Shown: positions 29,439-39,828 of the stretch, in pieces
How positions within the stretch are numbered: position 1 is the stretch's first letter
How the letters are laid out: each line of letters begins with the position of its first letter
NCBI GenBank assembly: GCA_977006965.1
Contig: OZ345360.1
Coordinates: 1,302,001-1,366,000, forward strand
Origin: Phymatolithon calcareum
Lineage: Eukaryota; Rhodophyta; Florideophyceae; Hapalidiales
DNA: 64,000 bases
Direction of reading: 5' to 3'
Notes under the pieces: model-generated
The model's input: the letters and a program-made list of their open reading frames with translations, nothing else
Database searches by the model: none
What the model was told of the DNA's origin: nothing
Program-made: the position numbers and the translations under genes

Positions 29439-32400
29439 TCACGAAGAGAGTCCCAAAGCGTCTTTTGCCTTCTTAGATAGCTTCTTCTTTCCGCTCTTGT
29501 GCAGGAAAGCTTCAAGTTCTTCAGGGACATCTTCATAAAGTTCTAACAAGTCTTGCCACGTCCAATCTTGCGGGTCGGGTAGTCCTTGCCATTTGACTTG
29601 AATAAGAAGACCGGTCTCGCCTTCCGCAATGTCCTTAATCTCATCAATGAGCTCAAATTGAGTTTCCAAATGCACAGCGTGCTCCATCAAGCAGTCAGAG
29701 GGTGAAACATCAGCCGAAAATGAACGATAGAGTCGCATACGGGATGCATGCACGCGGTCGGTCTTCCTGTTGTGAAGAGTTGTAACATCGTACACGAGTG
29801 GACTGAGAACGGCAGTGATTCGCCTCGGACCAAGCCAGCGAAAAGAATTCTTATGTCCCTTCTTGTCCGGTTTTCGCACCATGACCAAGTCTCCGAGAGA
29901 AAAATTCGGGGACACAATGTTCGTGTTCTTGTTGTGAAGTAAAATTCGTTTCGCTCGTTCCTCGGTAATGCGCTCGGTAACATCCTTGTGCATCTTCTCC
30001 AGTGCTTCTTGCGATTTCTCGATATTGATGGTTTGCAAAACACGGATCATCGTAAGACTCTTTCTGGCCTTCTTTATGCCGCAGTTCTGCACATAGAGAT
30101 GCGTGCGGTTCGGCTTGAGACCTGTCATAACTTCCAAAGGCGAGTAATAAGACCCATCAGGCCTTGTACCAAGCCTTTTGAGAGGTGATTCGTTGAGCGC
30201 AGTCATCACCATGCCGATAACAAGAGGCCAATCTTGAGGTGCGAGCTTGAATTCCGAGAGAAGCGCTTGACAACAAGCGAGAATGTGCTGCATCAAATTT
30301 TCAACTGTGCCATTGACCCAAGGGCTATAAGCCACTGTGAAGTTGTGGTTAATCTTGTGATCCTTGGCCAAACACTCGATGACCTTATTCTTGAAGTGAG
30401 AGCCTTGGTCACTTATCCAGGTATTCATGATTGTAAACGTCCGGATCCATCTTGTGAGCTCGGCGGAGGTGTGCTCTGAATCAGCTGCAGCAGATGGACA
30501 CAGCCATGTGTACGATGACACATCGTCCTTAATCACCAGAACATACTTTAGGTTTTCTTGTCCGAGCCCCATGAACAGATAGTCGAAATGCACAACGTCG
30601 TTCGGGCGTGTGCCATGTAAAGTGGATGACAGTGGACGCGGAATTTTTCCGCCGCTCTTCGCAGTGATGCAGTGAAGACATTGCCGTATGAACGCGGAGC
30701 AGTCATCACGCATATGGTTCCAGATGTATTCCTCTTTCAGGGCACTCAAAGTTGAGTCAATGCCACGATGTCCTGCTTCGCTGCAGTGCGCCGTGGATAT
30801 TAAGGTTAGCTGCAGTTCATGTGCCTCATCTGGAATCCACAAACGACCTTTGAGAGCTAAAGGCTCATTAGAACGTATCTCAGCATCGGCAGGTACCTTC
30901 TCCTTGTATTTTTGCTGTACCTTGATGAGCTCGTTACATGTTGGAACTTGAAATTGACTCTGTGCGGGCGTCGGGACAACATCGGACTGTTCAAGAAGCT
31001 CCACCACACGCCGCGCAGAATTTCGCTTCGGTCTGTATCCAGAGAACCAGCGCGTCATTATATCGGACATCACGTTCTCAACCCCGGCCACGTGAGATAT
31101 CGTGTACTGAAACATTGAAAGATACAAGGCCCATCTCTGCACCTTCGTGACGACATATCGGCCAAGACCGGGTTCAATAGAATGAGGATTGAAAACAAAA
31201 AGGAAATTCCGATGATCCGTATAGTCATGGATATTTTCCTCGACCATAAGCAGGTAGTCCATTTTGCGGAACACTTGATAGATGGCGAATCCCTCCTTCT
31301 CATATGTACTCCAATTGCACTCATGATTTCGGAATGCGGAGCTAAGAAACGCAAGGGGCTCATGTTGCTGCTGCATGGTCGGTAGATCCAACAACGAAGG
31401 ATCGCACTGTGTTACGACTGCTGCCCAATGCGTATCCGACGCGTCAGTATATATGCAGATGACCTTTGACACGTCTCGATGGGAAAGTTTCACGGCATCG
31501 CGAAGGGTTTCTTGCAGCTGATCAAATGCATCTGAATGTTCAGGGCCCCACGATACATCAACGAGATTGACGGACTCGATGGACTTCTTTTTTCGAGATC
31601 CCGATGTAGTATACGCTTTCTCAAGTAACTCACGAAGAGGAGACACGCGGTTTGAAAAGTCGGGAATACAGTTTGACATCCATTGGAGACAATGTACGTA
31701 CTGACAAAGCTCTCCAGCAGTAAGTGGGTAGGTTGCATGTCGAAGTCCGCTAAGTCGGCGAGGGTCACATCGCACGCCATGCTTATCGATGACACGGCCA
31801 CACCAACGTAGGCTCTTAGTGAAGAATACGCTCTTTCGTGGATTCATCTTCAGGCCTGTGGCTCGACATATGTCCAGGAAACTGACCAGGAGGTCAAATA
31901 AATCTTCTTCAGTCTTGGCGTGCAACGCAAAATCGTCCAACCAGGCTTTGAGAGTGTGCCGGATGGACGAGAACAAGGGCTCTACGCGGGATTGAAAGTT
32001 CGCTACGGAGTTTCGAGCACCTTGCATAGTTCGTGTGGGGGTCATTATCCCTCGCGGAGTCATGAAGCTGTGGTACTCGCGGCTTTCCTCGCTCAATGGA
32101 AGTTGCCAATATGCGGCAGTGAAATCCAAAGACGCAAAGCAGGTACTACTGCCAAAATCCATCAGCTCTGACTCCAGGTGTGGCATAGGCCAAACAATGG
32201 GTGACGTCTTTGAGTTGACGGCGCGCTGGTCAAATGTCAATCTGAAGAATGCCGGTGGTGCCTTGGGGACAAGAAGAGGAGCTGATGCCCACTTGGCGTT
32301 CGAATTATAAAAGGCAAAACCGAATTCTTCCAACTTTGCTGTATATTGTTCCAAAAAATCACGCTGAGACTTGGAATACCTTCGAGCTTTGCATATGATA

Positions 32401-34151
32401 GGCTTAGTCCCAGGGCTAATCTCAACCTGCATTGGCTCCACACGTGCCGGAGGATCATTGCCCAACCGGAGGCGGAACACATCTCGATACTTATTGAGAA
32501 TATTCTGTAAGCGTGTTTCTCCAGTTTGTGAGATTCCATTGGCAACAGCCTGGGCGATCGCCTCTTTCATTGCTTGTTGCATCTCATCCTCCGTGTCAAC
32601 ACCAATATCGACGAACATGTTATCGCCCTCCTCAATATCGCGTTGATCATCATACATTCCGGTCGAGTGATATATTCCAGAGTCAATCCGCCTTGCGAGC
32701 GATCCTTCCGCGTACTCGTACTCCGGAAGAATTTCGGCTACATCCACATCGCCGGCGTATTTATCACAAGCTGCCTCAATCAGGTTCTTTGTGTTCAATC
32801 CCAAGGCCTCAAGAAGTGGCCGACCAAGTAATGGTTCATCGCATTGTTCCACTGCTACATACCAAGGAACATTTCGTAACAAAAGCGATTTTCCGTGCCG
32901 GATGTGGAGTTCAGTGTTGAGGGTTACTTGCTGATCGCACGATACATAGATCGGTTCCTTCCGCGAATTCTGCACAGCAGCAAGCCCAAACTTGCGAATG
33001 TTCTTGAACTTTTCGACTTTCATTTTTGCACCAGCAGATGTCAACTTTGACAGAAGGTGACGCGGCAAAAGGTTGATGTCTGAGCCGCCGTCGGCGCAAA
33101 TGCATTCAGTTTCCTTGCCCGCAAATGTGGCCTTCATTGTGACGCTGTTCATCTCAGCTTTTCTGGCACAGGGCGTGTATACTTTTTTCGCCCTCAATTT
33201 CTTCTTCGTTTCCTCGCGCTTCTTGTCGATTAAGCGTTTTCGTTCCGCTTCCGAGGTTACCTTGTCGCATTCGGACATGAAATGGCGTTTACCTTCCTTT
33301 GCATGCGTTTCATCGAGGCAAAGGGGTATATTTGTTTTCGGCTTCATCGATTCGGCAGAGGGTTTAGAATCCCGAACTTTTTTCGTTGGTTGTTCAGTCT
33401 GCTTGCGCTTTCGAAGTTGCTCATATTGTTTTCGACTTTTTTCTTGTGTCACTGCCTCATCAGTGAGGACTTGTACATACTTTTTGACATCATGCTTTAA
33501 ATCTGGAGAGTACTCCAGGTGTTGCTCCATAGCGGTCTTTAGAAATGCAGGAAACAAGCGCTCTTGAATTAATTTGATCGTTTTCTTGGGGTTCTTGTTT
33601 TTAAAATCACCATGACCCACTCCTTCCAGTCTCTTAAAAATTGTCGACACAAATTGAATCATGCGGGCTTTCGGCTCTTCAATATCCATCTGCACTCGCA
33701 CAGCTTTTAGGGCCGACTCGATAACTGCGGGGTTAACTTCTTTGGTGCTTAAGTCTCTGATAATACTGTCCAGATACCGTTTGATATGGTCCGACGTCAG
33801 ATTTTCAACATTGGTATCAGGGGCTTGGTTGTCGAAATGACCAAGAAAGTGAAGGCTTTCAAGTAAATCTCGGTCAATTGATATTTTGTAGGAAGCAGCC
33901 GTAAGTGTCGGAATCTCCTTCCTTTTTTCCTCCACCTCATTTTCGTATCTTTTCCGCTCATTCATAAACTGGGCAACCACTTTAGGGTCGATACTTTTGA
34001 GGATCGGGTATGATATAGGAGTGAACAGGACAGCACGACTTTGAACAGATGCGGTCCCACCAGGGTTTTCGTTGTCATCATCCATGGTGACTCTCGTCTT
34101 CTTACCAGATTGGACGAAGCTGTACTCCTTATTGTTACGCAATTTATGCAT
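29439..34151 (-). CDS. Gypsy Gag-Pol polyprotein (protease, RT, RNase H, integrase, chromodomain)
   Basis: 1,570 residues in one frame. A charged Gag-like region of about 320 residues ends in a knuckle-like C...H...H...C stretch. Then comes a retropepsin-like domain with ICADGGSDINLLP (ADGGS in place of the usual DTG/DSG), then reverse transcriptase (LTFDQRAVNSKT, FASLDFTAAYWQLPL, catalytic AWLDDFALHA, where W replaces the usual Y), RNase H (CIYTDASDTHWAAVV), integrase with an HHCC zinc region and D-D-E (VHFDYLF, ISDQGSHFKNK, WVNGTVENLM), and a C-terminal chromodomain (VKWQGLPDPQDWTWQDL). The chromodomain would target insertion to particular chromatin. The open frame's first codon, at 34154, is TTG, so ATG at 34151 is used; a second ATG (MDDDNEN) follows. 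Confidence 0.95.
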   Translation of the reverse strand: MHKLRNNKEYSFVQSGKKTRVTMDDDNENPGGTASVQSRAVLFTPISYPILKSIDPKVVAQFMNERKRYENEVEEKRKEIPTLTAASYKISIDRDLLESLHFLGHFDNQAPDTNVENLTSDHIKRYLDSIIRDLSTKEVNPAVIESALKAVRVQMDIEEPKARMIQFVSTIFKRLEGVGHGDFKNKNPKKTIKLIQERLFPAFLKTAMEQHLEYSPDLKHDVKKYVQVLTDEAVTQEKSRKQYEQLRKRKQTEQPTKKVRDSKPSAESMKPKTNIPLCLDETHAKEGKRHFMSECDKVTSEAERKRLIDKKREETKKKLRAKKVYTPCARKAEMNSVTMKATFAGKETECICADGGSDINLLPRHLLSKLTSAGAKMKVEKFKNIRKFGLAAVQNSRKEPIYVSCDQQVTLNTELHIRHGKSLLLRNVPWYVAVEQCDEPLLGRPLLEALGLNTKNLIEAACDKYAGDVDVAEILPEYEYAEGSLARRIDSGIYHSTGMYDDQRDIEEGDNMFVDIGVDTEDEMQQAMKEAIAQAVANGISQTGETRLQNILNKYRDVFRLRLGNDPPARVEPMQVEISPGTKPIICKARRYSKSQRDFLEQYTAKLEEFGFAFYNSNAKWASAPLLVPKAPPAFFRLTFDQRAVNSKTSPIVWPMPHLESELMDFGSSTCFASLDFTAAYWQLPLSEESREYHSFMTPRGIMTPTRTMQGARNSVANFQSRVEPLFSSIRHTLKAWLDDFALHAKTEEDLFDLLVSFLDICRATGLKMNPRKSVFFTKSLRWCGRVIDKHGVRCDPRRLSGLRHATYPLTAGELCQYVHCLQWMSNCIPDFSNRVSPLRELLEKAYTTSGSRKKKSIESVNLVDVSWGPEHSDAFDQLQETLRDAVKLSHRDVSKVICIYTDASDTHWAAVVTQCDPSLLDLPTMQQQHEPLAFLSSAFRNHECNWSTYEKEGFAIYQVFRKMDYLLMVEENIHDYTDHRNFLFVFNPHSIEPGLGRYVVTKVQRWALYLSMFQYTISHVAGVENVMSDIMTRWFSGYRPKRNSARRVVELLEQSDVVPTPAQSQFQVPTCNELIKVQQKYKEKVPADAEIRSNEPLALKGRLWIPDEAHELQLTLISTAHCSEAGHRGIDSTLSALKEEYIWNHMRDDCSAFIRQCLHCITAKSGGKIPRPLSSTLHGTRPNDVVHFDYLFMGLGQENLKYVLVIKDDVSSYTWLCPSAAADSEHTSAELTRWIRTFTIMNTWISDQGSHFKNKVIECLAKDHKINHNFTVAYSPWVNGTVENLMQHILACCQALLSEFKLAPQDWPLVIGMVMTALNESPLKRLGTRPDGSYYSPLEVMTGLKPNRTHLYVQNCGIKKARKSLTMIRVLQTINIEKSQEALEKMHKDVTERITEERAKRILLHNKNTNIVSPNFSLGDLVMVRKPDKKGHKNSFRWLGPRRITAVLSPLVYDVTTLHNRKTDRVHASRMRLYRSFSADVSPSDCLMEHAVHLETQFELIDEIKDIAEGETGLLIQVKWQGLPDPQDWTWQDLLELYEDVPEELEAFLHKSGKKKLSKKAKDALGLSS

Positions 34152-34207
34152 CAACCGGGTTATCCACTTTGGTCTTGACTTTCCTCCCTAGGGTAAAGAA
34201 ATATTTC

Positions 34208-34556
34208 TGTGGTGTCGGAGAGACCTCGTCGAGGGAACCACCCAAATGCTGACGAATAGCCCTTGTAAAGGGCACCAAAGAACAACCTTGACCGTGTGTG
34301 TAGTCCAGAGGGTTTATCGGTAATTCCTAGAATGGTAGTCCTTCCCCTCAACAAAGTAGGAGGTCCGCAACTACTTAAAGAGTGTGGTAGACAAGTGGGA
34401 TGCCTGTCGAATTAAGACAGGTCATCCAGGACTGTCTGTGAATGTGACCCACTACTTCTAAAACGTAAGGGAATTTGAAATAGGTGTCGTTAGGCGACGT
34501 ACTAAAATAGAGGACCACCGCGGAGTCCGTTACCTAAAGACGCAGACGGCTCCACA
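34208..34556 (-). repeat. 5' LTR of the gypsy element
   Basis: 349 bp, matching 29056-29404. The sequence just inside it on the element strand (GAAATATTTCTTTACC) is not an obvious complement of a common tRNA 3' end, so the priming mechanism is unclear. Confidence 0.93.
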
Positions 34557-34690
34557 GGTGGACGCCTTGCCTCCAGATGTAATTTTTTTGGACGAGTGGG
34601 CACCAAGACTGTAAAGAAATTATGTCGTGAGAAACCGCTAGTCGGACTCAAATTCTGAACGATGAGAGGCTGCTTGCCAACAGCATCAGA
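34557..34690 (+). pseudogene. LINE 3' coding remnant, second half
   Basis: Continues the remnant interrupted at 29055. It aligns with the LINE end at 63850-63975: GTAAAGAAATTATGTCGTGA and GAAACCGCTAGTCGGACTCA correspond to GGTAGAGGAATTATGTAGGG and GAAACCGCTTGAAGTACTCA. It is frameshifted and non-functional. Confidence 0.75.
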
Positions 34691-35230
34691 CACTTTCTTT
34701 TTGCGCGAGCAACCTTTCCGAAATAAAAAAAGAACTAAATAAAATGGACAGGGCGTGTAAATTCAGACCACGTGCATTCAGGGATTTTTATCTTACGCTT
34801 CTTAGCTTTTTGTACTGCCAATTGCGTTGCGACCTCACACTGGACTCCTTTATGACGCCGAGGTCTAATAACTTTAAGGTTTGATGAGACTTCTCGGTCA
34901 TCTGTGAACAGGATCCCCCTTCTCGCCGTTCCATACATATTCCAATTTTTTTTCTCGTTGCGATGCCGAAGCCTTTTTGACAGTCCCTTCGCTTTCTTCG
35001 CTTACCATTGCATACCGTCATGCCGAGAGTCGGACATCTTGAGAGACGTCTCTTCCGCATGATGCGAGCAAGTTGGGGACGTTCTGATCGCATGATCCTT
35101 GAGATGGTTCCCCCTCAAAGATCCATTGCACTGTCCCCTCTTCCAAAGCACAGAATCGCACGAAAAAAGCGTCATTATTATCTTTACCAGCAAATATCTC
35201 ACACGCAGCAGACTGACGGCAAAAACAAAA
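34691..35230. other. Spacer, possible small basic frame
   Basis: Mostly featureless. A 67-codon minus-strand frame at 34735-34938 has an ATG start and a basic stretch (KAKKRKIKI) but no family match I can name. It contains the 3' flank of N-myristoyltransferase. Confidence 0.3.
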
Positions 35231-36589
35231 CTAGAGGAGCACAAGCGCATTTTCGGTCGAATCTATCGGTCTACACTTCCAATTATACAAATAGTACTGC
35301 AATTTGCCGTCTCCAATATGGAAGTGCAAATCCCTGAAGAACTTGGCATTCTCCGCCAAGTCCAGTGCGTTGAAGACGTCGAAATCATTTTTGCGCGCCA
35401 GAATCAATGCATCCCGCATCAGGTCGACCAACTGCGTCTTCACCGCCGCATTACAGAACGAGTATGCCGCATTTAGCGTCTTGTGCTGCGGATGCTTGAT
35501 GATGCTACTGGGAAGCGAGTAGAAAGAAATCATATCCGTAATGTCCCCGTTATCCGGGTCCTCCACAACATACGAGTAGATAACACCTTCTCTCGGCAGC
35601 AACCAGTGCGAGAAATCTTCCTCGGAGAAGTCGACGTGCAGTGAGAATCGCTCAAAGTATTTACGTAGCAATTTGCATGCTGCGGGTACATCACGCTTTT
35701 CCAATGCTCGGATACCGGGCGTGTTCGTCGTGTCCTTCAGTGCGTACAATTTGATCGTGCGAGCCATCGTCATGCGCGGAGCGAGGCGTGAAAAGCCAAT
35801 CTCTATTAGTTTTTTCGGGTTAAGCGAACGGTGATAATAGTGCGACGACGTCAACGGTCGCGGCAGAACAATACCGGCTGTATAAACGGCCTGCCAAACG
35901 TTTTCCAGGTTCACGCGACGCGTGATTTCGCGGATGAGAACGGGAGCTAGTCGTTTGCTGCGTAACTTCTTGTGCACGCAGAGGAAATTAATTTCGACAA
36001 CATCGCGTTCGTGCGCGTGCAGACGGACGCGGGCAGGGATGGCCGTGATGAGCGCAACAAGTTTCCGATTCGACTTCACACGTACACCCAAATGCCAGCT
36101 CTTATGCCAGCCTGGAGGAAGTAGGGCCCATTTGAGAAAGTTGCGAGTGTAGTCGAAGCGGAACATTGCCTCTCCGTCCTCGATATAGTTCTGGTTCAAC
36201 AATTTGTACGCCTCTTCTAGCTCCTTGTCGTCGTTTACATCCAGCTCGGACCACTCAAATGAGTCGATGAGAGGATATGGATGCTTTTGCACGTCATCCA
36301 CTGTCTTTGTTTCGATTTCAGATCCAGCACCTAGCTCGGACAGCTCTTTGTCTGCGCCGTGCTGCACTACCGGTTGCGTGCTCCAGAATTTGTGAACTTT
36401 TTCACCGTCATTTTTCGAGACGCCTGTGCCGCGTTGGGAGACGAACATTTCCGCAATACGAGCCTTCACGTCGTCTTGTTCTCTCTTCGTAGGTGTGGGC
36501 TTCTCATTGGAATCAGTTCCATTCAGCGCAGGCGAAGTAGTATCAGAAGAAGGCTTGCTAGAGGACGGGCCATTGGGGACGTCGGCCAT
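35231..36589 (-). CDS. NMT1: Glycylpeptide N-tetradecanoyltransferase (N-myristoyltransferase)
   Basis: A 452-residue enzyme transferring myristate from myristoyl-CoA to N-terminal glycines of proteins, in cytosol and on ribosomes. After an S/P-rich leader with KPTPTKREQDDV it shows WSTQPVV, the MFRFDYTRNFLKWALLPPGW block, VEINFLCVHKKLRSKRLAPV, LIREITRRVNLENVWQAVYT and SHYYHRSLNPKKLIEIGFSR. The C-terminal half has the second GNAT-like fold (IYSYVVEDPDNGDITDMISF, DLHFHIGDGKLQYYLYNWKC). It ends in VLL, as family members usually end with hydrophobic residues whose free carboxylate is catalytic. The frame is open to 36700, but that codon is GTG; the ATG at 36589 is chosen. Divergent from the Ubp6 gene. 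Confidence 0.97.
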   Translation of the reverse strand: MADVPNGPSSSKPSSDTTSPALNGTDSNEKPTPTKREQDDVKARIAEMFVSQRGTGVSKNDGEKVHKFWSTQPVVQHGADKELSELGAGSEIETKTVDDVQKHPYPLIDSFEWSELDVNDDKELEEAYKLLNQNYIEDGEAMFRFDYTRNFLKWALLPPGWHKSWHLGVRVKSNRKLVALITAIPARVRLHAHERDVVEINFLCVHKKLRSKRLAPVLIREITRRVNLENVWQAVYTAGIVLPRPLTSSHYYHRSLNPKKLIEIGFSRLAPRMTMARTIKLYALKDTTNTPGIRALEKRDVPAACKLLRKYFERFSLHVDFSEEDFSHWLLPREGVIYSYVVEDPDNGDITDMISFYSLPSSIIKHPQHKTLNAAYSFCNAAVKTQLVDLMRDALILARKNDFDVFNALDLAENAKFFRDLHFHIGDGKLQYYLYNWKCRPIDSTENALVLL

Positions 36590-37111
36590 GATGATGGCTT
36601 CAGGTGTTGGTTGCCAACGAGGCAAAAAAAACACGTCACTAAAGAGCCGAGTGACGAATGTGTGGTTTGCGAGTGCCGACTTTCGCAGGTGGGTTACCAC
36701 TGTGGAACGTCAATAAAAAGTTTCCGATTTCGAAGAAGAGGAATTAAGGAAAGGTAGATGGATCGCAAAAGGCAATGATCTATGCGTCCTTTTTGGTCAG
36801 GAGTAGTCAGGAGCCTGAAGAGAAACTTTGGGGCGCGACAAGGGTGCTGTAGATCACGGCGCGAACACTTTCGTTGAGAATTCAGAACTGTAAGCCACAC
36901 GTGTACAGTACAAGACTGTATCATAACGCGAGGCACGATTCCGTGGAAGCCAAATTGAGCAATGTTCCGATGGCAGCCTTTCCACCCCAATTCCTTACAA
37001 TTATTATAGTTTCGTCCAGCAACTTTTATCGATACCATTCGCGCAAACGCGCTCCACCTTCGTCGTTATCTTGGTTCTCACCCTCCTCATTTCGCGACTT
37101 ACGCATCCAGG
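36590..37111. promoter_or_regulatory. Bidirectional promoter region NMT / Ubp6
   Basis: 522 bp between two divergent start codons must contain both promoters. An ACTGTA-type inverted word (TACAGTACAAGACTGTAT) lies at 36905-36922. No TATA box is clear. Confidence 0.5.
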
Positions 37112-38581
37112 ATGGAGAAGACTTTTAAAGTTAACGTGAAATGGGCAAAAGAGATGTTCAAAGACATAGAACTAAACACTGCAGAGCCACCCTCTTTGTT
37201 CCAGACGCAGCTCTGGACATTGACCGGCGTCCCTCCGGAGCGCCAGACAGTTCTTCTTAAGGGCGGAAAATTGAAGGAGAGCACCGACTGGTCCAAGGCC
37301 GGAATCCGGGATAACATGACTATCATGTTGATGGGCACTGTGGACGCGAACCGACTGCCACCTCCACCGACCAAGTCCCTCGTGCGGGATGACCTCGATG
37401 CCGACGGCGACGACGTCGATATGGCCTATGACCCGATCAGCTCCCATCCACCGGGACTTGTGAACAAGGGTAACACGTGCTACATGAATGCCACCGTACA
37501 GTGTCTCAATGTTGTTAAGCCTCTTTCGGACGCCCTGGTCGTGTACCGCGGACGAACCGACGCGATGGACAGTAATGAGAAATTATCAGCAAGTTTGCGC
37601 GATCTTGTCTCGCGGCTGCGGTCCGGGAATGCATCTAAGATCGATCCTTCCTCCTTTCTTAGCACTTTGCGCCAAGTGAACCCACAATTTGCAGAGCGTG
37701 GCGGCCCGCTTCGTATGTTCATGCAGCAAGATGCTGAAGAGTGCTTTGGAGAAATTCTCACCCGTCTCGCGAATTCGCTAAGTGCAAACGGTACCAACAA
37801 AATAGATGAGCTTTTTGCAATCCAGACTAAGTCCGTTGAAACTTGTGAGGAAGATGAGTCCGAGCCGGCAATTGAGAGGACAGAAACTGTTCGTATGCTC
37901 AAATGCCACATCTCGAAAGATGTGAACCATCTAAATCAAGGAATTGCGGAGGGACTGGAGGACTCGCTGGAAAAACATTCTGAGAAGCTCGGTCGTACGG
38001 CGAAATGGAAGCGTTCAAGCAAATTGGAGAAAATTCCTCCGTTTGTCATTGTGCAATTTGTACGCTTCTTCTGGAAACCCGTCGAGCAGGTCAAGGCAAA
38101 GATTCTCCGCAATGTTTCATTCCCGGTGCAGCTAGATTTGTACGACTTCTGTACCGACGCCCTCAAGCAGCAACTCGCGGAGAAGCGCAATGCGGCGGCG
38201 GTCGCGCTCCCCGAGCCCTCTGTCGCATCTGGCACCGCTGCTTCTTCGGCCCCAGTTGCCGATTCGGCTCCAGCCACTGGTTCGGAGGCTTCTGCTGCTA
38301 CAGGCACAGAAACACCGGCAGGGACTGCGGTCGCAAAGACCGAGGGTACTGTGATGCCCGAGATTGCAAACTATGAGCTGTGCGCGGTGTTGACGCATAA
38401 GGGGCGTGCTGCGGATTCCGGACATTATGTGGCGTGGGTGAAGGACGAAGGCACGAGATGGCACAAGTTTGACGACGACGTTGTGACTGTGCAGACTGAG
38501 GAGGATGTGAAAAAGCTTTCCGGAGGCGGTGACTGGCACATGTCGTATATGTGCGTATACCGTGCCAAGAACTCTTTCTAA
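37112..38581 (+). CDS. UBP6: Ubiquitin carboxyl-terminal hydrolase, Ubp6/USP14 type
   Basis: A 489-residue proteasome-associated deubiquitinase. Residues 4-76 are a ubiquitin-like domain (KVNVKWAKEMFKDIELNT, LLKGGKLKE), which docks on the 19S particle. The USP domain follows from about 112: catalytic Cys123 in NKGNTCYMNATVQCL, QQDAEECFGEIL, PPFVIVQFVRFFWK, and His438 in ADSGHYVAWVK with the downstream DDD. Architecture and length match yeast Ubp6 (499) and human USP14 (494). An alanine/threonine/proline-rich insert (about residues 363-415) sits between the USP strands and looks like a disordered loop. ATG at 37112; stop TAA at 38579-38581. Confidence 0.96.
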   Translation: MEKTFKVNVKWAKEMFKDIELNTAEPPSLFQTQLWTLTGVPPERQTVLLKGGKLKESTDWSKAGIRDNMTIMLMGTVDANRLPPPPTKSLVRDDLDADGDDVDMAYDPISSHPPGLVNKGNTCYMNATVQCLNVVKPLSDALVVYRGRTDAMDSNEKLSASLRDLVSRLRSGNASKIDPSSFLSTLRQVNPQFAERGGPLRMFMQQDAEECFGEILTRLANSLSANGTNKIDELFAIQTKSVETCEEDESEPAIERTETVRMLKCHISKDVNHLNQGIAEGLEDSLEKHSEKLGRTAKWKRSSKLEKIPPFVIVQFVRFFWKPVEQVKAKILRNVSFPVQLDLYDFCTDALKQQLAEKRNAAAVALPEPSVASGTAASSAPVADSAPATGSEASAATGTETPAGTAVAKTEGTVMPEIANYELCAVLTHKGRAADSGHYVAWVKDEGTRWHKFDDDVVTVQTEEDVKKLSGGGDWHMSYMCVYRAKNSF

Positions 38582-39828
38582 ACAACCGTGTGTGCTTTTT
38601 TTGCTTGCGAAACAGTGTTGTCCGTGCACTTCCGTTCTAAATAAAATATTGTAGAGAAATTAATAGGACCCCTCTCACCTCGAACGTCAGTCACGGTTCG
38701 GATAACGTTACGGTGGGAATGCCGCGCTCGCATTCGCCTTTTGAGGAAGAAAGAGTGTTGTAAACTAACAATCGACTTCTGTGCCAATAGCGATTGTTGA
38801 AGTCTACTTTGCGTGGGCAGGCAGGTGACGAACGACACGCAACGCAGTGTCGTCTCTCCCGATCTTGCAACCACGTCTTGTCGCTCTCTGTTGTAGACGC
38901 ATGGGCAATGGAATTGATGATATCTGAGAATAGGGGATTGTCGTCAGAGTTTCATTGACAGAGGGGCCTTCTTGAGAATTCATCAAAATCGCGGCATAGA
39001 CCCAGTCAAAAAAGTCCTCATTACCAGTCATTATTTCGTGGACTGGTTACGAGGACGCGGCATAGGTTTTCAGTGGCTGAGTGTTGATTTGCAAGCTTTC
39101 GCTTCAGATGTTTTCGCACACTTTTGAGCAAAAACTTGAAACATCACGAAAAGTTTGGTTGAAAAGCAATTCCGCTTCCGAAAACTAAAATCGTTATGAG
39201 AAAAAATGTCCCATAGATGAGCACATCAGCCACGCAAAACCTATGCCGCGTCCTCATTACCAGTGAAAATATTTCGGACTGGATTTGAGGACTTTTCCAG
39301 ACTGGTAGTGCGGACGCAAAAATCGAATTCTCAAGAAGGCCCCTCTGACAGTAACAATTAAACGAGGGCAGGTTGCGCAGGAAATATAAGCCTTTGAATG
39401 TTCTGGTCATTGCCAACCACATGGAACGAAAAGCAAAAATTGAAGGCGTCGACATGAAGGATGGACACCTTAGTGTGACTACCTTACGCACGGTTTAGGT
39501 GGCGATGGTCATGCATTGCTTCGACACACCGTTGTGATTCAACGGCCTGTCGTTGTGCGGTAATCTCTCAAGACACGCTTCTAGCACAAATTCACAATGT
39601 CGTGGTCTGAAGGAGATTTCGGCTGGGGGGGGGGGGGGGGTCACTGGCGGTTGATGTCGTCGTATGTGCGAACGCACTGTTCACCTATATGTCGTGCATC
39701 CCGCGCGAGCGCGTCGCGGCTGGAACGCAAAGCCCAGAAATGAACTTCGTAGCCACAAAGCTAATCGCCGCACCCAGTCACACATAATCACATCGCCAGG
39801 TGAAACCATTAGCGGCCATCTCCGCCCA
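38582..39828. other. Intergenic region with fold-back element and poly-G run
   Basis: No gene seen. It contains the inverted-repeat element at 38959-39347 and a 16-G run at 39625-39640. The remaining sequence is the 3' flank of two convergent genes. Confidence 0.5.
38959..39347. mobile_element. MITE-like fold-back element with nested inverted repeats
   Basis: 389 bp with perfect 23-nt terminal inverted repeats (CAGAGGGGCCTTCTTGAGAA from 38959 and its complement ending at 39347). A second perfect inverted pair of 20 nt lies inside (39051-39070 and 39236-39255, GAGGACGCGGCATAGGTTTT), and most of the sequence between the two pairs also matches in inverse. Each half has its own small hairpin (GTCCTC..ACCAGTC / GACTGG..GAGGAC). 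No coding capacity. A target duplication is not evident. Confidence 0.8.

Larger units (their letters stand above)
29056..34556 (-). mobile_element. Complete Ty3/gypsy LTR retrotransposon with chromodomain
   Basis: A 5,501-bp element on the minus strand, bounded by two 349-bp LTRs that start TG and end CA and look identical by eye. The flanks show a 4-bp target duplication, GGTG (29052-29055 and 34557-34560). It carries one uninterrupted 1,570-codon polyprotein. The insertion splits a LINE 3' end. Identical LTRs and an intact frame mean a very recent insertion, probably of a still active family. Confidence 0.95.

Noticed and set aside
29056-34556. Endogenous retrovirus with envelope
   Set aside because: No third frame or envelope-like membrane protein exists between integrase and the LTR; it is a plain gypsy retrotransposon.
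34735-34938. 67-codon basic protein gene
   Set aside because: ATG start but no domain; lies in a spacer beside a LINE remnant and is within chance length for an open frame.
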